Positions 39,057 to 48,908 of a stretch of 64,000 nucleotides of DNA are shown in pieces. Each line of letters starts with the position of its first letter. Position 1 is the first letter of the stretch. The stretch is from NCBI RefSeq assembly GCF_000518865.1, contig NZ_JAEK01000001.1:124001-188000 (forward strand), read 5' to 3'. The stretch is from Bacillus sp. J37 (lineage in GTDB: Bacteria; Bacillota; Bacilli; Bacillales; Bacillaceae). The notes beneath the pieces are model-generated. The model had not been told where the DNA came from. It did no database searches and was given only the letters and a program-made list of their open reading frames with translations. The position numbers and the translations under genes were made by a program.

Positions 39057-40850
39057 TTGGGAAAGAAATGGGTTGACCACATCAATAATATTTTTATACA
39101 TAAGAAGTTTGACCAGAAAAAACTTAATCAGAACGAGAGAAATATGAATAAAAATCTGTCTGCATCCAATCGTTTATTTGATAAAGCATTTAAAAAGTTT
39201 AGTTTACAAAATCGTTTATTGTTCTTATTTATTTTCTTATTAATTGTTTCCGTTACTATTGTAGGTATTAGTTCTTATATTAAGGCAAAGGATACAACTA
39301 TTGAAACAATTGAAAATCGTATAAGTCGTGAGTCTGAAGTAATGACATATGTTGCTAAAAACTTAAAGTTTTTATATGTAAGTGATGATGCATATTTTAT
39401 GCAGCAGTTAGAGATTAGTATTCGTGATCAACAGCGGCAGTTAGAAACAGACGGTATTCAATCGCATTTATATTATTATGCCAATGGAGAGATCAACACA
39501 TTTAAAGTAAGTAATCATTCAAAAATCTCTTTCACAGATGCTTTTAAAGAAAAGATTGCAAAAGAAGAAAAAGGGGTTTTTCACCAAACCATTAAGGGAG
39601 AAGACTATACAATTTCTGTTATTAACATGCCTGAGGTTAATGGGAAATACCTTTTAATCGTCCCAACAGCATCTTATTTGGGACCGGTGAATGAAATGGC
39701 GCAATTTATGTTCGCTGTAATTATTGTAAGTTTAGTTATTTCAATCATCTTGCTAATTTTATTTGTTCGCAGTGTAACAAAACCTTTGACTGAACTTCGA
39801 AATGTTATGACAGAGGTGCGCGAAGGAAATTTAAAGAAAAAAGCTTTAATTAATACAACCATTCCAGAGCTTCAATCACTAAAAGTAAGCTTTAATATGA
39901 TGATTGAACAGATGAGTAACGTTATAAATGAAATAAATGAAACAACAACAGAACTGGAAACAACCGGAGAAAAATTGAGTCTTTCTTCTGAAGATGCCCT
40001 TTCATATAGCCGCCAGTTAATTACAGCTATTAATGTTGTAAAACACGGGGCCGAACAAACAGCAAGCAGTTCGGATAGTAGTGTAAATGGATTTCAATCA
40101 ATGAAACAAAAAATACAAATATTAATCTCTGGTATGGATATGGTATTTCAAAGCTCTGAGGATATGAATAGATCAGCTAAGCGTGGAGAAAAGAATAATA
40201 CATACTTAATTAATACCATTAACAGTTTTGAGAGAGATTTTGAACATATGACATCAACTATACAAGAAGTAAAAGAGCATTCATCTTCAATAACAAATCT
40301 TGTTGGTTTAATAAAAGGTGTTGCTGATCAGACGAAGTTATTATCTCTTAATGCCACAATCGAAGCTGCAAGAGCAGGTGAAGCAGGAAAGGGATTTGCC
40401 GTCGTTGCAAACGAGGTACGTAAACTGGCTGAGCAATCTTCTTCTGCTACTGTAGACATCTCCAAATCAATTTCTGAAATGGAAGATGTAACTATTCGTG
40501 CTACAAATGAATTTGATGAAATGCTTCTAAAGATAAGGCGCTATCTTGAAACAGCAAACGATTCAAAATCATCATTTGATGAATTAATGATAGAAATTGA
40601 TACTGTTAGTAAGAAGCTCCAAGGAATGCAAGGAGAGCTTCAAAAATTAAAATTGGTACTTCCAGACCTTGAAGAACAAACATTAAGCTTTGCATCCATT
40701 TCACAAGAAACCCTTGCCAGTACTGAAGAAATGCTTTCAACAAGCAATGATCAAATACAACAGATGGAAAGTACTCATGAAATTGGCTTACAATTAAAAG
40801 GATTATCCAATTCATTATCTGGCATTTCCAAACAATTTAACGTAAACTAA
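39057..40850 (+). CDS. Methyl-accepting chemotaxis protein
   Basis: A 597-residue transmembrane chemoreceptor. TM1 (about 52-74) and TM2 (about 217-240) enclose a ligand-binding region of about 140 residues that resembles a single Cache-type sensor. A HAMP domain (about 240-292) and a long coiled-coil signalling domain follow, with the conserved tip around 420-461 ([20 protein letters not shown]). The TTG start follows GGAGG. The long N-terminal cytoplasmic leader (about 50 residues) is unusual. It is not adjacent to other chemotaxis genes, and the ligand is unknown. It has no counterpart at this position in B. subtilis as far as I recall. Confidence 0.92.
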   Translation: MGKKWVDHINNIFIHKKFDQKKLNQNERNMNKNLSASNRLFDKAFKKFSLQNRLLFLFIFLLIVSVTIVGISSYIKAKDTTIETIENRISRESEVMTYVAKNLKFLYVSDDAYFMQQLEISIRDQQRQLETDGIQSHLYYYANGEINTFKVSNHSKISFTDAFKEKIAKEEKGVFHQTIKGEDYTISVINMPEVNGKYLLIVPTASYLGPVNEMAQFMFAVIIVSLVISIILLILFVRSVTKPLTELRNVMTEVREGNLKKKALINTTIPELQSLKVSFNMMIEQMSNVINEINETTTELETTGEKLSLSSEDALSYSRQLITAINVVKHGAEQTASSSDSSVNGFQSMKQKIQILISGMDMVFQSSEDMNRSAKRGEKNNTYLINTINSFERDFEHMTSTIQEVKEHSSSITNLVGLIKGVADQTKLLSLNATIEAARAGEAGKGFAVVANEVRKLAEQSSSATVDISKSISEMEDVTIRATNEFDEMLLKIRRYLETANDSKSSFDELMIEIDTVSKKLQGMQGELQKLKLVLPDLEEQTLSFASISQETLASTEEMLSTSNDQIQQMESTHEIGLQLKGLSNSLSGISKQFNVN

Positions 40851-40896
40851 AAATGACAGGTTGTATAAATCCTCATATTTATACAACCTGTCATTT
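40851..40896 (+). terminator. Very long perfect terminator hairpin after the chemoreceptor gene
   Basis: AAATGACAGGTTGTATAAAT and its exact 20-base complement are separated by 6 bases; the stop codon abuts the stem. The downstream T tract is short. Confidence 0.7.
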
Positions 40897-41050
40897 ATAA
40901 TTTGTATTCAATATATATAAACTAGAGAAAAGGTGTACGCACCTAATAATAAAATAGCATTAAGACAGTGAGAAAGCGAGAAGGATTCTAAGTAAGAACA
41001 GAAAATTGTTTTACATAGCCGAGAAAAATTCTTTCAAGGAGGTTTTTGCC

Positions 41051-41536
41051 ATGCAAATAATTTATTGGTCAATGATCATCCTAATGTTTGTTGTTGCTTT
41101 TATAGGACTTATTTACCCAATCATCCCAAGTGTGCTATTTATTGTCATAGGATTTTTATTATATGGTTTGTTCTTTACCTTTACTGAATTAACATGGATT
41201 TTTTGGATTATACAGGGGCTCTTTATTGCTTTATTATTCGGAGCGGATTATCTTGCAAATCTATTGGGAGTAAAAAAATTCGGAGGTAGTAAAGCGGCTA
41301 TTTGGGGAAGTACAATTGGTCTTTTAGTTGGACCTTTTATTATCCCATTCTTCGGAATTATAATCGGCCCTTTTATTGGGGCGGTTGTAGCAGAGCTTTT
41401 ATTCCATAAAAAGACTTTCAAAGATGCCCTTCACGCGGGTTTTGGTTCTTTAATAGGATTTATTTCCGGTGTTTTTGCAAAAGGACTTATTCAATTAATA
41501 ATGATTGGTTATTTCCTCTTTCAGGTTCTAAGGTAG
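41051..41536 (+). CDS. yqgC: DUF456 family membrane protein YqgC
   Basis: A 161-residue hydrophobic protein with about four to five membrane helices and glycine-rich repeats ([26 protein letters not shown]). This glycine-zipper-like pattern is typical of DUF456. AAGGAGG before the ATG fixes the start; a longer in-frame reading lacks support. Location directly before sodA agrees with B. subtilis yqgC. The function is unknown. Confidence 0.88.
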   Translation: MQIIYWSMIILMFVVAFIGLIYPIIPSVLFIVIGFLLYGLFFTFTELTWIFWIIQGLFIALLFGADYLANLLGVKKFGGSKAAIWGSTIGLLVGPFIIPFFGIIIGPFIGAVVAELLFHKKTFKDALHAGFGSLIGFISGVFAKGLIQLIMIGYFLFQVLR

Positions 41537-41689
41537 GATTTCCTCTTGCATATAATTTATTTTTTGTGAGAAGACTGTTATTTGTGTTTAAGGCTTTTCA
41601 ATTGAAAGTATAGGACAATTTTGGTAACCTAGGAATTGAGAAGCCTATATTGGCTATTAACTCGTACATATACTAAGGAGGAATTAACA

Positions 41690-42298
41690 ATGGCTTATGA
41701 ATTACCACAATTACCTTATGCTTATGATGCACTAGAACCACATATTGACAAAGAAACAATGAATATCCATCACACAAAACATCACAACACTTACATTACA
41801 AATGTAAACGCAGCATTAGAAGGTAATGCTGATTTAGCAGGAAAAAGTGTAGAAGAGTTAGTTTCTAACTTAGACGCTGTTCCAGAAGCTATTCGTACAG
41901 CAGTACGTAATAATGGTGGTGGACATGCTAACCATAGTCTTTTCTGGACGATCTTATCACCAAATGGCGGCGGTGAGCCGACAGGTGAGCTTGCTGATGC
42001 AATTAACGCTAAATTTGGAAGCTATGATAGCTTCAAAGAAGAGTTTGCGAAAGCTGCAACTACTCGTTTCGGTTCAGGTTGGGCTTGGTTAGTAGTAAAT
42101 AATGGTGAGCTAGAGGTTACTAGTACTCCAAACCAAGATTCTCCTCTAATGGAAGGTAAAACACCAGTTCTTGGTTTAGATGTTTGGGAGCATGCATATT
42201 ACTTAAATTATCAAAACCGTCGTCCAGACTACATTGCGTCTTTCTGGAATGTAGTAAACTGGGATGAAGTTTCTAAGCGTTTTAACGCAGCGAAATAA
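41690..42298 (+). CDS. sodA: Superoxide dismutase (Mn type)
   Basis: A 202-residue Fe/Mn-family superoxide dismutase. The metal ligands are H27, H82, D164 and H168 (DVWEHAYY). The glutamine near residue 149 (TPNQDSPL) is on the C-terminal domain, as in manganese enzymes. A strong AAGGAGG site precedes [10 protein letters not shown]. It is the vegetative and spore-coat-associated enzyme in B. subtilis. Confidence 0.97.
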   Translation: MAYELPQLPYAYDALEPHIDKETMNIHHTKHHNTYITNVNAALEGNADLAGKSVEELVSNLDAVPEAIRTAVRNNGGGHANHSLFWTILSPNGGGEPTGELADAINAKFGSYDSFKEEFAKAATTRFGSGWAWLVVNNGELEVTSTPNQDSPLMEGKTPVLGLDVWEHAYYLNYQNRRPDYIASFWNVVNWDEVSKRFNAAK

Positions 42299-42323
42299 TA
42301 AAAAATTTTTTCCGAAAGAGAGA

Positions 42324-42349
42324 GGGCTAACATTTTGTTAGTCCTTTTT
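42324..42349 (+). terminator. Terminator of sodA
   Basis: GGGCTAAC and GTTAGTCC pair (one G-U pair) around ATTTT, followed by five T. Confidence 0.8.
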
Positions 42350-42455
42350 GATTTGAAATCTTCTCTTAAATGACTGCTACTATTTACAATCTAAATACAT
42401 AACTACAATCCGATAAGACAAACTATGTATTAGAAGTTGAAGGGGAGTAGTTGTT

Positions 42456-43745
42456 ATGTCAAAAATGAAGAAGATTATTGGTGATGTAGAGGTAAGTAAG
42501 GATTTAGTTTTATTATTAGTGATAGGTGGATTGTATTCATTAAGTATTGCGCTTTCTAATACGTTTGTGAATGTTTACTTATGGAAACAATCAGGAAAGT
42601 TTATTGACTTGGCCATTTATAATTTATCAATAGTGGTCATGCAACCTCTAACATTTATCTTTGCAGGTAGATTAGCTAAAAAAATTGACCGTGTAATCGT
42701 TTTAAGACTTGGAGTTATTTTCTTAGCCGCATTCTTCTTAATTGTCCTCATGATAGGAGGCTCTGCTGCAAAATTTCTCTTTCTCTTAGGTGGTACTTTA
42801 GGGATAGGTTATGGGTTTTATTGGCTTGCATTCAATGTTTTAACATTTGAAATCACAGAACCTGAAACGAGGGACTTTTTTAATGGATTTTTAGGTGTTA
42901 TGAATTCCACAGCAGGAATGGTTGGTCCAATCGTTGCAGGCTTTGTTATTTCCAGGTTAAAAAATTTCACTGGTTATACAACAATCTTCACCATATCTCT
43001 CATATTGTTTTCAGGTGCAGTAGTGCTTAGCTTTTTTTTAAAGAGAAGAAAAGCAGAAGGAGATTATATATTAGCGCGAATTTTCCATGAAAGGAAAAAC
43101 AACAAAAATTGGGGGCTTATTACTAGAGCGCATTTCTTTCAAGGTTTACGTGAAGGAACTTTTGCTTTTGTAATTGGTGTATTTGTTTTTATTTCCACCG
43201 GAAGTGAATTGGCATTAGGAACTTTTGGATTAGTTAATTCCGCAGTTGCTTTTCTGGGCTATTATCTTGCAACAAGAGTGATAAAGAAAACGAAGCGTAA
43301 ACGTTTCATACTAATAGGTGGAACGTTACTGTATGTTTCGATTTACTTAATACTTTTTGATCTGACCTATCAAAGATTGCTTATTTATGGAGCCCTTATT
43401 GCAATTGGCTACCCTATGTTACTTGTTCCATACATGTCGTTAACATATGACGTTATAGGAAAAGCATGGAGTGCTGCCAAGGCTAGAATTGAATATATTG
43501 TCGTAAAAGAGATTTTTCTTAATTCAGGGAGAATTGTTTCAATACTTGGGTTTATCATTGCTATTTCTTTCTTTGATGAAAAACAAAGTATTCCGGTTTT
43601 ACTTGCAATTATCGGTGCGGGACACTTCGTTATCTACTTCTTTGTAAAACATGTTCATCTGAAAGAAAGTGATAAAAGCATTGAGCACACAGGTCATAAA
43701 CCAGTTTTAAAAAACAATCTTGTTGATGGAGATAGTAGTGGATAA
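42456..43745 (+). CDS. yqgE: MFS transporter YqgE
   Basis: A 429-residue major facilitator family protein with about twelve membrane helices and a short hydrophilic C-terminal tail (about 405-429). Position after sodA and length match B. subtilis YqgE, whose substrate is unknown. AGGGGAG precedes the ATG. In B. subtilis the next gene is pbpA (penicillin-binding protein 2A), then pstS; here pstS follows directly after 500 noncoding bases. Confidence 0.85.
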   Translation: MSKMKKIIGDVEVSKDLVLLLVIGGLYSLSIALSNTFVNVYLWKQSGKFIDLAIYNLSIVVMQPLTFIFAGRLAKKIDRVIVLRLGVIFLAAFFLIVLMIGGSAAKFLFLLGGTLGIGYGFYWLAFNVLTFEITEPETRDFFNGFLGVMNSTAGMVGPIVAGFVISRLKNFTGYTTIFTISLILFSGAVVLSFFLKRRKAEGDYILARIFHERKNNKNWGLITRAHFFQGLREGTFAFVIGVFVFISTGSELALGTFGLVNSAVAFLGYYLATRVIKKTKRKRFILIGGTLLYVSIYLILFDLTYQRLLIYGALIAIGYPMLLVPYMSLTYDVIGKAWSAAKARIEYIVVKEIFLNSGRIVSILGFIIAISFFDEKQSIPVLLAIIGAGHFVIYFFVKHVHLKESDKSIEHTGHKPVLKNNLVDGDSSG

Positions 43746-44150
43746 AATTTATATAAGGAATACTTTCGATATTCCCCTGTGTTAGCCTTATCCGGATATT
43801 TACTTTTGTTTTTAGTTTTTATATTTCTTCTTCACCTTTTCGATTATAGATGAGAGTCTTTTTACTTAAGAACAGGGTATCTAGCCCGCTATTATAACAT
43901 CATCTGTCGGTTGTTTAGGTGAAGAAGACATTTCATAACAATAACCGGCATTATTATTTTACATTATTCAAATTTCTTCTTTCCAAAGCTCCGATTTAAT
44001 TGTTCTCTCCAATTTTGTCCGTCTTTTCCCAAAAGTTGAAGTGTTTCTTTCTGACCCTCCTTACATTTATTTACTATTAACCTCTATTATTTATGTTTAA
44101 TACCTCTGTATGCCCCTAACTAAACAAAATGTGACAATCTCCACCACGAA
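43746..44150. other. Noncoding gap upstream of the Pho box
   Basis: About 400 bases, rich in pyrimidines on the plus strand and with no credible reading frame. A weak 6-bp hairpin (GGAATA/TATTCC, 43757-43775) after yqgE has no T run. pbpA is expected here by comparison with B. subtilis, but no penicillin-binding protein remnant can be recognised. Confidence 0.5.
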
Positions 44151-44189
44151 TTTACAAAACCTTTACATTTGCTTAAAACGTCATTAATA
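44151..44189 (+). promoter_or_regulatory. PhoP-binding Pho box of the pst operon (four direct repeats)
   Basis: TTTACA (44151), TTTACA (44162), TTAAAA (44173) and TTAATA (44184) recur with exactly 11-base periodicity, that is six bases plus 5-base spacers. This is the Bacillus PhoP box (TT[AT]ACA-N5 repeats). A TATTCT at 44199 is a possible -10 element. Confidence 0.88.
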
Positions 44190-44252
44190 CTCAAGCGTTA
44201 TTCTATTACTCGTAGGACAAAACAAAAAACACTCTTTAGGGGGAATATGGCA

Positions 44253-45245
44253 ATGAAAAGCTTTAAGAGCTTAGTATTACTTTTAGTAATGGGAATTTTA
44301 GTAGTATTCGCAGCAGCATGTGGCAATGGAGCATCTACAGAAGAAGAATCAAACACTGGATCAGGAGATTCAAATGAAGAAGAAACTGCATTAGAAGGTA
44401 GCGTTGTAATAGATGGATCAGGTACAGTTTATCCTTTTATGGCAAAAATGGCAGAAAATTATATGACTGAAAATGAAGAAGTTTCCGTTGAAGTAAGCCG
44501 TGCAGGTACTTCTGCTGGTTTCGAAAAGTTCTTAGTAGCTGAAAACGGAACAGATTTCAACGATGCATCACGTGAAATCAAAGACGAAGAAGCGGCAAAA
44601 GCAGATGAATTAGGAATTGAATACAAAGAATTCCAAGTTGCTCTTGATGGTTTAACATTTGTTATTAACAAAGAAAACGATTGGGCAACAGAAATGACTC
44701 AAGAAGAAGTAGTAAAGATCTTCCTTGCTGAAGGTGGAGTAACTAAATGGTCTGATATCAACCCTGAATGGCCAGCTGAAGAAATCAAACCAATGGGTCC
44801 TAATGAAAACCATGGTACAAACGAATTCATGTTTGAAACGATTATGGAAGAAAAAGACTTTGTTGATTCTGTAAATTTACAACAAGAATATTCTACTCTT
44901 GTAGATCTTGTTTCTAAAGATAAAAATGCTATTGCATTCTTTGGATATGGTTACTACGACAGCAATAAAGACAAGCTAAACGCAGTAAATGTTGACTTTG
45001 GTAATGGTCCTGTTGCTCCAAGTTTAGATACTATCGGTTTGGATGATGCAGCAGCATATAAACCATTTACTCGCCCAGTCTTCACATATTTAAATGTTGG
45101 AATGGCAAAAGAGAAGCCTCAAGTGCTTGATTATGCAATCTATGCTATGGAAAATGCTCAAACTGTAGCTTCTGAAACTGGATTTGCTCCATTAAAAGAT
45201 GAAGTAATTCAAGAGTCTATCAGCTTCCTAGAAGAATTAAAATAA
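44253..45245 (+). CDS. pstS: Phosphate ABC transporter substrate-binding lipoprotein
   Basis: A 330-residue periplasmic-type binding protein anchored as a lipoprotein: signal peptide KSFKSLVLLLVMGILVVFAA with cysteine C24 in AAACGNG. An acidic Ser/Glu linker (about 28-48) precedes the PstS fold, with phosphate-binding segments IDGSGTVYPF, SRAGTSAGFEKF and NENHGTNEF. AGGGGG lies 9 bases before the chosen ATG; an ATG two codons earlier is too close to it. It is the first gene of the Pho-box-driven operon. Confidence 0.96.
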   Translation: MKSFKSLVLLLVMGILVVFAAACGNGASTEEESNTGSGDSNEEETALEGSVVIDGSGTVYPFMAKMAENYMTENEEVSVEVSRAGTSAGFEKFLVAENGTDFNDASREIKDEEAAKADELGIEYKEFQVALDGLTFVINKENDWATEMTQEEVVKIFLAEGGVTKWSDINPEWPAEEIKPMGPNENHGTNEFMFETIMEEKDFVDSVNLQQEYSTLVDLVSKDKNAIAFFGYGYYDSNKDKLNAVNVDFGNGPVAPSLDTIGLDDAAAYKPFTRPVFTYLNVGMAKEKPQVLDYAIYAMENAQTVASETGFAPLKDEVIQESISFLEELK

Positions 45246-45271
45246 TCATAATTATTGCTTTTCCTATTCAC

Positions 45272-45313
45272 AGAAGATGAGAAGTTGATGAGAAGATTAG
45301 CTTCTCATCTTCT
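45272..45313 (+). terminator. Hairpin between pstS and pstC (partial terminator or processing site)
   Basis: AGAAGATGAGAAG and CTTCTCATCTTCT form a 13-bp perfect stem with a 16-base loop and no T run. A stable intercistronic stem here is consistent with pstS mRNA being kept more abundant than the rest of the operon. Confidence 0.6.
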
Positions 45314-45398
45314 TATGTGTTTCCTCTATTAATATAAACTACTAAAAATTTCACCTCCCCCAAATAAAATAAATGGAGGATGAAAGGGGTTTTCGATC

Positions 45399-46331
45399 TT
45401 GGATAACAAAGAAAGCATCCGTGACATGATTGAAAAAAAGAGAAGCTCTACAAATCTAACTTCTGTCACAGAAAAGGTTATGCCTAAATTTTTATTGGCT
45501 ATTGCTACGATTTCAATACTTACAACTCTTGGCATAGTTATTACTTTATTAACTGAAACAATAAACTTTTTCAAAGATGTTCCTTTTTTAGACTTCTATA
45601 CTGGAACTATATTAAATCCACTAGGTGATGACGCACAATTTGGTGTACTTCCATTACTGACAGGGACGATTTACTCTACAGTAATTGCGATGTTTGTGGC
45701 TATTCCTGTTGGTTTAATGGCAGCTATTTTCTTAAGTGAGTATGCTTCCGATAAAGTTCGTAGAATATTAAAACCAATACTTGAAATTCTTGCTGGTATT
45801 CCTACAATTGTATATGGTTTCTTTGCATATACTTTTGTAACACCTTTATTGAGATCCTTTATCCCAGCTTTAGATCCAACAAATATTCTGAGTCCCGGTA
45901 TTGTAATGGGTATTATGATTATTCCTATGGTAGCCTCACTTTCTGAGGATGCAATGAGTTCTGTCCCGAACTCAATGCGAGAAGGTGCTCTTGCTCTCGG
46001 TTCAACAAAACTTGAGGTGACTTGGAAAGTTGTTATTCCAGCAGCTATATCCGGAGTGATTGCTTCATTTGTATTAGGAATTTCCCGTGCTATCGGAGAA
46101 ACAATGATTGTCGCTATAGCAAGCGGAAGTAATAAAGACTTTACGTTTGATCTTACACAATCAATGCAGACGATGACTGCTTATATCGTTGAAGTAACAG
46201 GAGGGGAAGCTCCTGCTGGTTCAACTATTTATTACAGTTTGTACGCTGTCGCAATGACTTTGTTTGTATTTACACTCATTATGAACCTCGTTGCCCAGTA
46301 TATTTCTCGTAAATATAGGGAGGAGTATTGA
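45399..46331 (+). CDS. pstC: Phosphate ABC transporter permease PstC
   Basis: A 310-residue inner-membrane permease with about six helices and the EAA-type cytoplasmic loop (EGALALGSTKLEVTWKVVIPAA). It has a TTG start behind AAAGGGG. A 40-residue hydrophilic N-terminus contains MIEKKRSSTNLTS. pstA begins just past its stop, so the two are coupled. Confidence 0.95.
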   Translation: MDNKESIRDMIEKKRSSTNLTSVTEKVMPKFLLAIATISILTTLGIVITLLTETINFFKDVPFLDFYTGTILNPLGDDAQFGVLPLLTGTIYSTVIAMFVAIPVGLMAAIFLSEYASDKVRRILKPILEILAGIPTIVYGFFAYTFVTPLLRSFIPALDPTNILSPGIVMGIMIIPMVASLSEDAMSSVPNSMREGALALGSTKLEVTWKVVIPAAISGVIASFVLGISRAIGETMIVAIASGSNKDFTFDLTQSMQTMTAYIVEVTGGEAPAGSTIYYSLYAVAMTLFVFTLIMNLVAQYISRKYREEY

Positions 46332-46333
46332 TT

Positions 46334-47218
46334 ATGAAATATGTAAATGTCGAACAAGTACAAAAGAAAATGGGGTCACGTCTATTTGCAAATAATCTTG
46401 CAAAAGGGCTTTTCCTATTAGCAACACTTTTCGGATTAGTCATATTATTAACATTAATCTATAGAGTATACTCAGATAGTATTGGATGGATTGATTTTCA
46501 GTTTATTACAAGTAAACTGTCAACAACTGCAGAACGTGCTGGTATCATGGGCGCAATTGCAGGGACTTTATGGTTAATGGTTGTTGTTGCTCCAGTTACG
46601 ATGTTTTTAGGAGTCGGAACAGCCATTTATTTAGAGGAATATGCAAAGAATGGAAAATTAAAATCTATTATTCAAACGAATATTTCTAATTTGGCAGGTG
46701 TTCCTTCTGTTGTATTCGGTATCTTAGGCTTAACTGTGTTTGTACGTAGTTTTGAATTAGGAAACATAGTGCTTGCCGGTGGCCTAACGATGTCTTTATT
46801 GGTACTTCCAATCGTTGTCGTTGCAAGCCAGGAGGCTATTCGCGCTGTTCCACAGTATCTAAGGGAAGCATCTTACGGAATGGGAGCTACTAAGTGGCAA
46901 ACAATTAAAAACATTGTCTTGCCGGCAGCAATTCCTGGTATTTTAACGGGTTTAATACTATCTCTTTCAAGAGCTATAGGTGAAACAGCTCCACTTGTTG
47001 TTATTGGTATTCCGGCTTTGTTAATTCCACTCCCAGATGGAATTTTTGATAAATTTACAGTGTTACCAATGCAGATCTATTACTGGACTGTTGATTCAGC
47101 ACTTGTGGCTGAGTATGCAAATCTTGCAGCTGCGACAATTGTTGTTCTTTTAATCGTATTATTCTTAATGAATTCAATTGCAATTATCATTAGAAATAAG
47201 TTTCAAAATAGATTTTAA
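46334..47218 (+). CDS. pstA: Phosphate ABC transporter permease PstA
   Basis: A 294-residue second permease subunit with about six membrane helices and an EAA loop ([22 protein letters not shown]). GGGAGGAG within the end of pstC lies 8 bases before the ATG; a TTG overlapping the pstC stop is an alternative start. PstA and PstC together form the channel powered by PstB. Confidence 0.95.
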   Translation: MKYVNVEQVQKKMGSRLFANNLAKGLFLLATLFGLVILLTLIYRVYSDSIGWIDFQFITSKLSTTAERAGIMGAIAGTLWLMVVVAPVTMFLGVGTAIYLEEYAKNGKLKSIIQTNISNLAGVPSVVFGILGLTVFVRSFELGNIVLAGGLTMSLLVLPIVVVASQEAIRAVPQYLREASYGMGATKWQTIKNIVLPAAIPGILTGLILSLSRAIGETAPLVVIGIPALLIPLPDGIFDKFTVLPMQIYYWTVDSALVAEYANLAAATIVVLLIVLFLMNSIAIIIRNKFQNRF

Positions 47219-47238
47219 TTTTCGGGGGGTTTTTAACA

Positions 47239-48066
47239 ATGGCAGTATTATCCGATCGTGAAATGAGAAAAGTAACGAATATAGATAGAGACGGGAATCA
47301 AGTAGATAAAAAGAAAATTGTTTATGATACAAAGGATTTAAATTTATGGTACGGTGGGGACCAGGCATTAAAAAACATTAATCTTTCCATTTATGAAAAT
47401 GAAGTTACAGCAATTATTGGTCCTTCTGGTTGTGGGAAATCAACATTTATAAAAACGTTAAACAGAATGGTTGAATTAATACCGGTTGTTCGTATTTCAG
47501 GAGATATTAGGTATAGAGAAAAGAGTATACTAGATAAAAGCTATACGGTTGAAGATTTAAGAACTAGGGTAGGTATGGTGTTCCAGAAACCTAACCCATT
47601 CCCGAAATCCATATATGATAATATAGCATATGGACCTCGAATTCATGGGATAAAAAATAAAGCTATTTTAGATGAGATTGTTGAGAGAAGTTTACGTGGA
47701 GCAGCAATCTGGGATGAAGTGAAAGATCGATTAAAAGAAAATGCATATGGGCTTTCGGGAGGGCAGCAACAACGTTTATGTATTGCTCGCTGTTTAGCAA
47801 TCGAACCAGATGTTATATTAATGGATGAACCTACTTCAGCTCTTGATCCAATATCAACTCTTAAGGTAGAGGAATTAATTCAAGATTTGAAAAAAGATTA
47901 TAGTATAATCATTGTTACACACAACATGCAACAAGCTGCACGTATTTCAGATAAAACAGCGTTTTTCCTAAATGGAGAAGTAGTTGAATTTGATGTGACC
48001 GATAAAATCTTTTCAAATCCGACAGATAATAGAACAGAGGATTATATAACAGGTCGATTTGGCTAA
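47239..48066 (+). CDS. pstB: Phosphate ABC transporter ATP-binding protein PstB
   Basis: A 275-residue ABC ATPase. It has Walker [10 protein letters not shown] (about 61-69), signature LSGGQQQRL, Walker [14 protein letters not shown] and the switch histidine in IVTHN. The N-terminal extension (about 30 residues) is typical of PstB. B. subtilis carries two tandem pstB genes; only one is present here. Confidence 0.96.
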   Translation: MAVLSDREMRKVTNIDRDGNQVDKKKIVYDTKDLNLWYGGDQALKNINLSIYENEVTAIIGPSGCGKSTFIKTLNRMVELIPVVRISGDIRYREKSILDKSYTVEDLRTRVGMVFQKPNPFPKSIYDNIAYGPRIHGIKNKAILDEIVERSLRGAAIWDEVKDRLKENAYGLSGGQQQRLCIARCLAIEPDVILMDEPTSALDPISTLKVEELIQDLKKDYSIIIVTHNMQQAARISDKTAFFLNGEVVEFDVTDKIFSNPTDNRTEDYITGRFG

Positions 48067-48110
48067 ACAAAATGTCGTGCATTTTAGAAGGTGCACGACT
48101 ATTTTGTTTT
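48066..48110 (+). terminator. Terminator after pstB
   Basis: AACAAAAT-GTCGTGCA pairs with TGCACGAC-T-ATTTTGTT (one bulge), followed by T residues. It separates pstB from phoU. Confidence 0.8.
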
Positions 48111-48184
48111 AATAAGTTCTTCGTAGTTTTATGAACGTACAGTTTGGGGAATATATAACTGTATGTATATAGGAGGTAATGAAT

Positions 48185-48841
48185 ATGGGTGTCAGAGAGA
48201 AATTTGATTTTGATTTAAAAAATTTAAGAGATAAATTAATTGAATTAGGTAGTTTAACAGAAGTTGCCTTAACAAAGTCAATAAATGCACTTGAAAATCA
48301 AGATATTGAAGAAGCGTTACAAATAATTGAAGATGATTATAGAGTTGATGATCTGGACGAAGAAATTAATGATTTGGCGATTCTTTTAATCGCCAAACAA
48401 CAACCTGTTGCAACAGATTTACGTAGAGTCATCGTAGCCATTAAAATTTCCAGTGATATTGAAAGAATGGCAGACTTTGCTGTAAATATTGCAAAATCTA
48501 CAATTCGAATTGGGGACGAGCCATTAGTTAAACCAATTCATAACATCAGAAAGATGCATGAAATAGCAACAAAAATGTTATCACTTTCTATTAAGGCGTT
48601 TAATGAAGAAGATCTTGTATTAGCAAAAGAGGTAGCTGATATGGACGACCAGGTTGATGACCTTTATGGTGAAACGATTAAGGATATCCTTCACCTGATG
48701 GAGAAAAAAGATCATCTTCAACAATTAACTCAGCTTTCCTTTATTTGTCGTTATATCGAAAGAACGGCCGATCATGCAACAAATATTTCTGAAAGTATCA
48801 TGTATCTTATTAAAGGTCAAAGATATGACCTAAATAGTTAA
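48185..48841 (+). CDS. phoU: Phosphate signalling complex protein PhoU
   Basis: A 218-residue all-helical protein made of two PhoU repeats with the metal-cluster motifs (EIERMADFAVNIAKS-like and ERTADHATNISES). In many bacteria PhoU links Pst transport activity to the Pho two-component system; B. subtilis 168 lacks it in its pst operon, so its presence here is a difference. AGGAGG is 8 bases before the ATG chosen. A terminator separates it from pstB, so it may have its own promoter. Confidence 0.95.
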   Translation: MGVREKFDFDLKNLRDKLIELGSLTEVALTKSINALENQDIEEALQIIEDDYRVDDLDEEINDLAILLIAKQQPVATDLRRVIVAIKISSDIERMADFAVNIAKSTIRIGDEPLVKPIHNIRKMHEIATKMLSLSIKAFNEEDLVLAKEVADMDDQVDDLYGETIKDILHLMEKKDHLQQLTQLSFICRYIERTADHATNISESIMYLIKGQRYDLNS

Positions 48842-48875
48842 TAAGAAAAATATAAAGTGGTTTTTGATCCAAAAT

Positions 48876-48908
48876 AAAAAAGCTAAGAAGATGTTCTTCT
48901 TAGCTTTT
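48876..48908. terminator. Bidirectional terminator between phoU and the yqzC-like gene
   Basis: AAAAGCTAAGAAGA and TCTTCTTAGCTTTT pair around a 3-base loop; convergent genes flank it. Confidence 0.86.

Noticed and set aside
43757-43775. Hairpin after yqgE as a terminator
   Set aside because: Only 6 bp, with no T run following.
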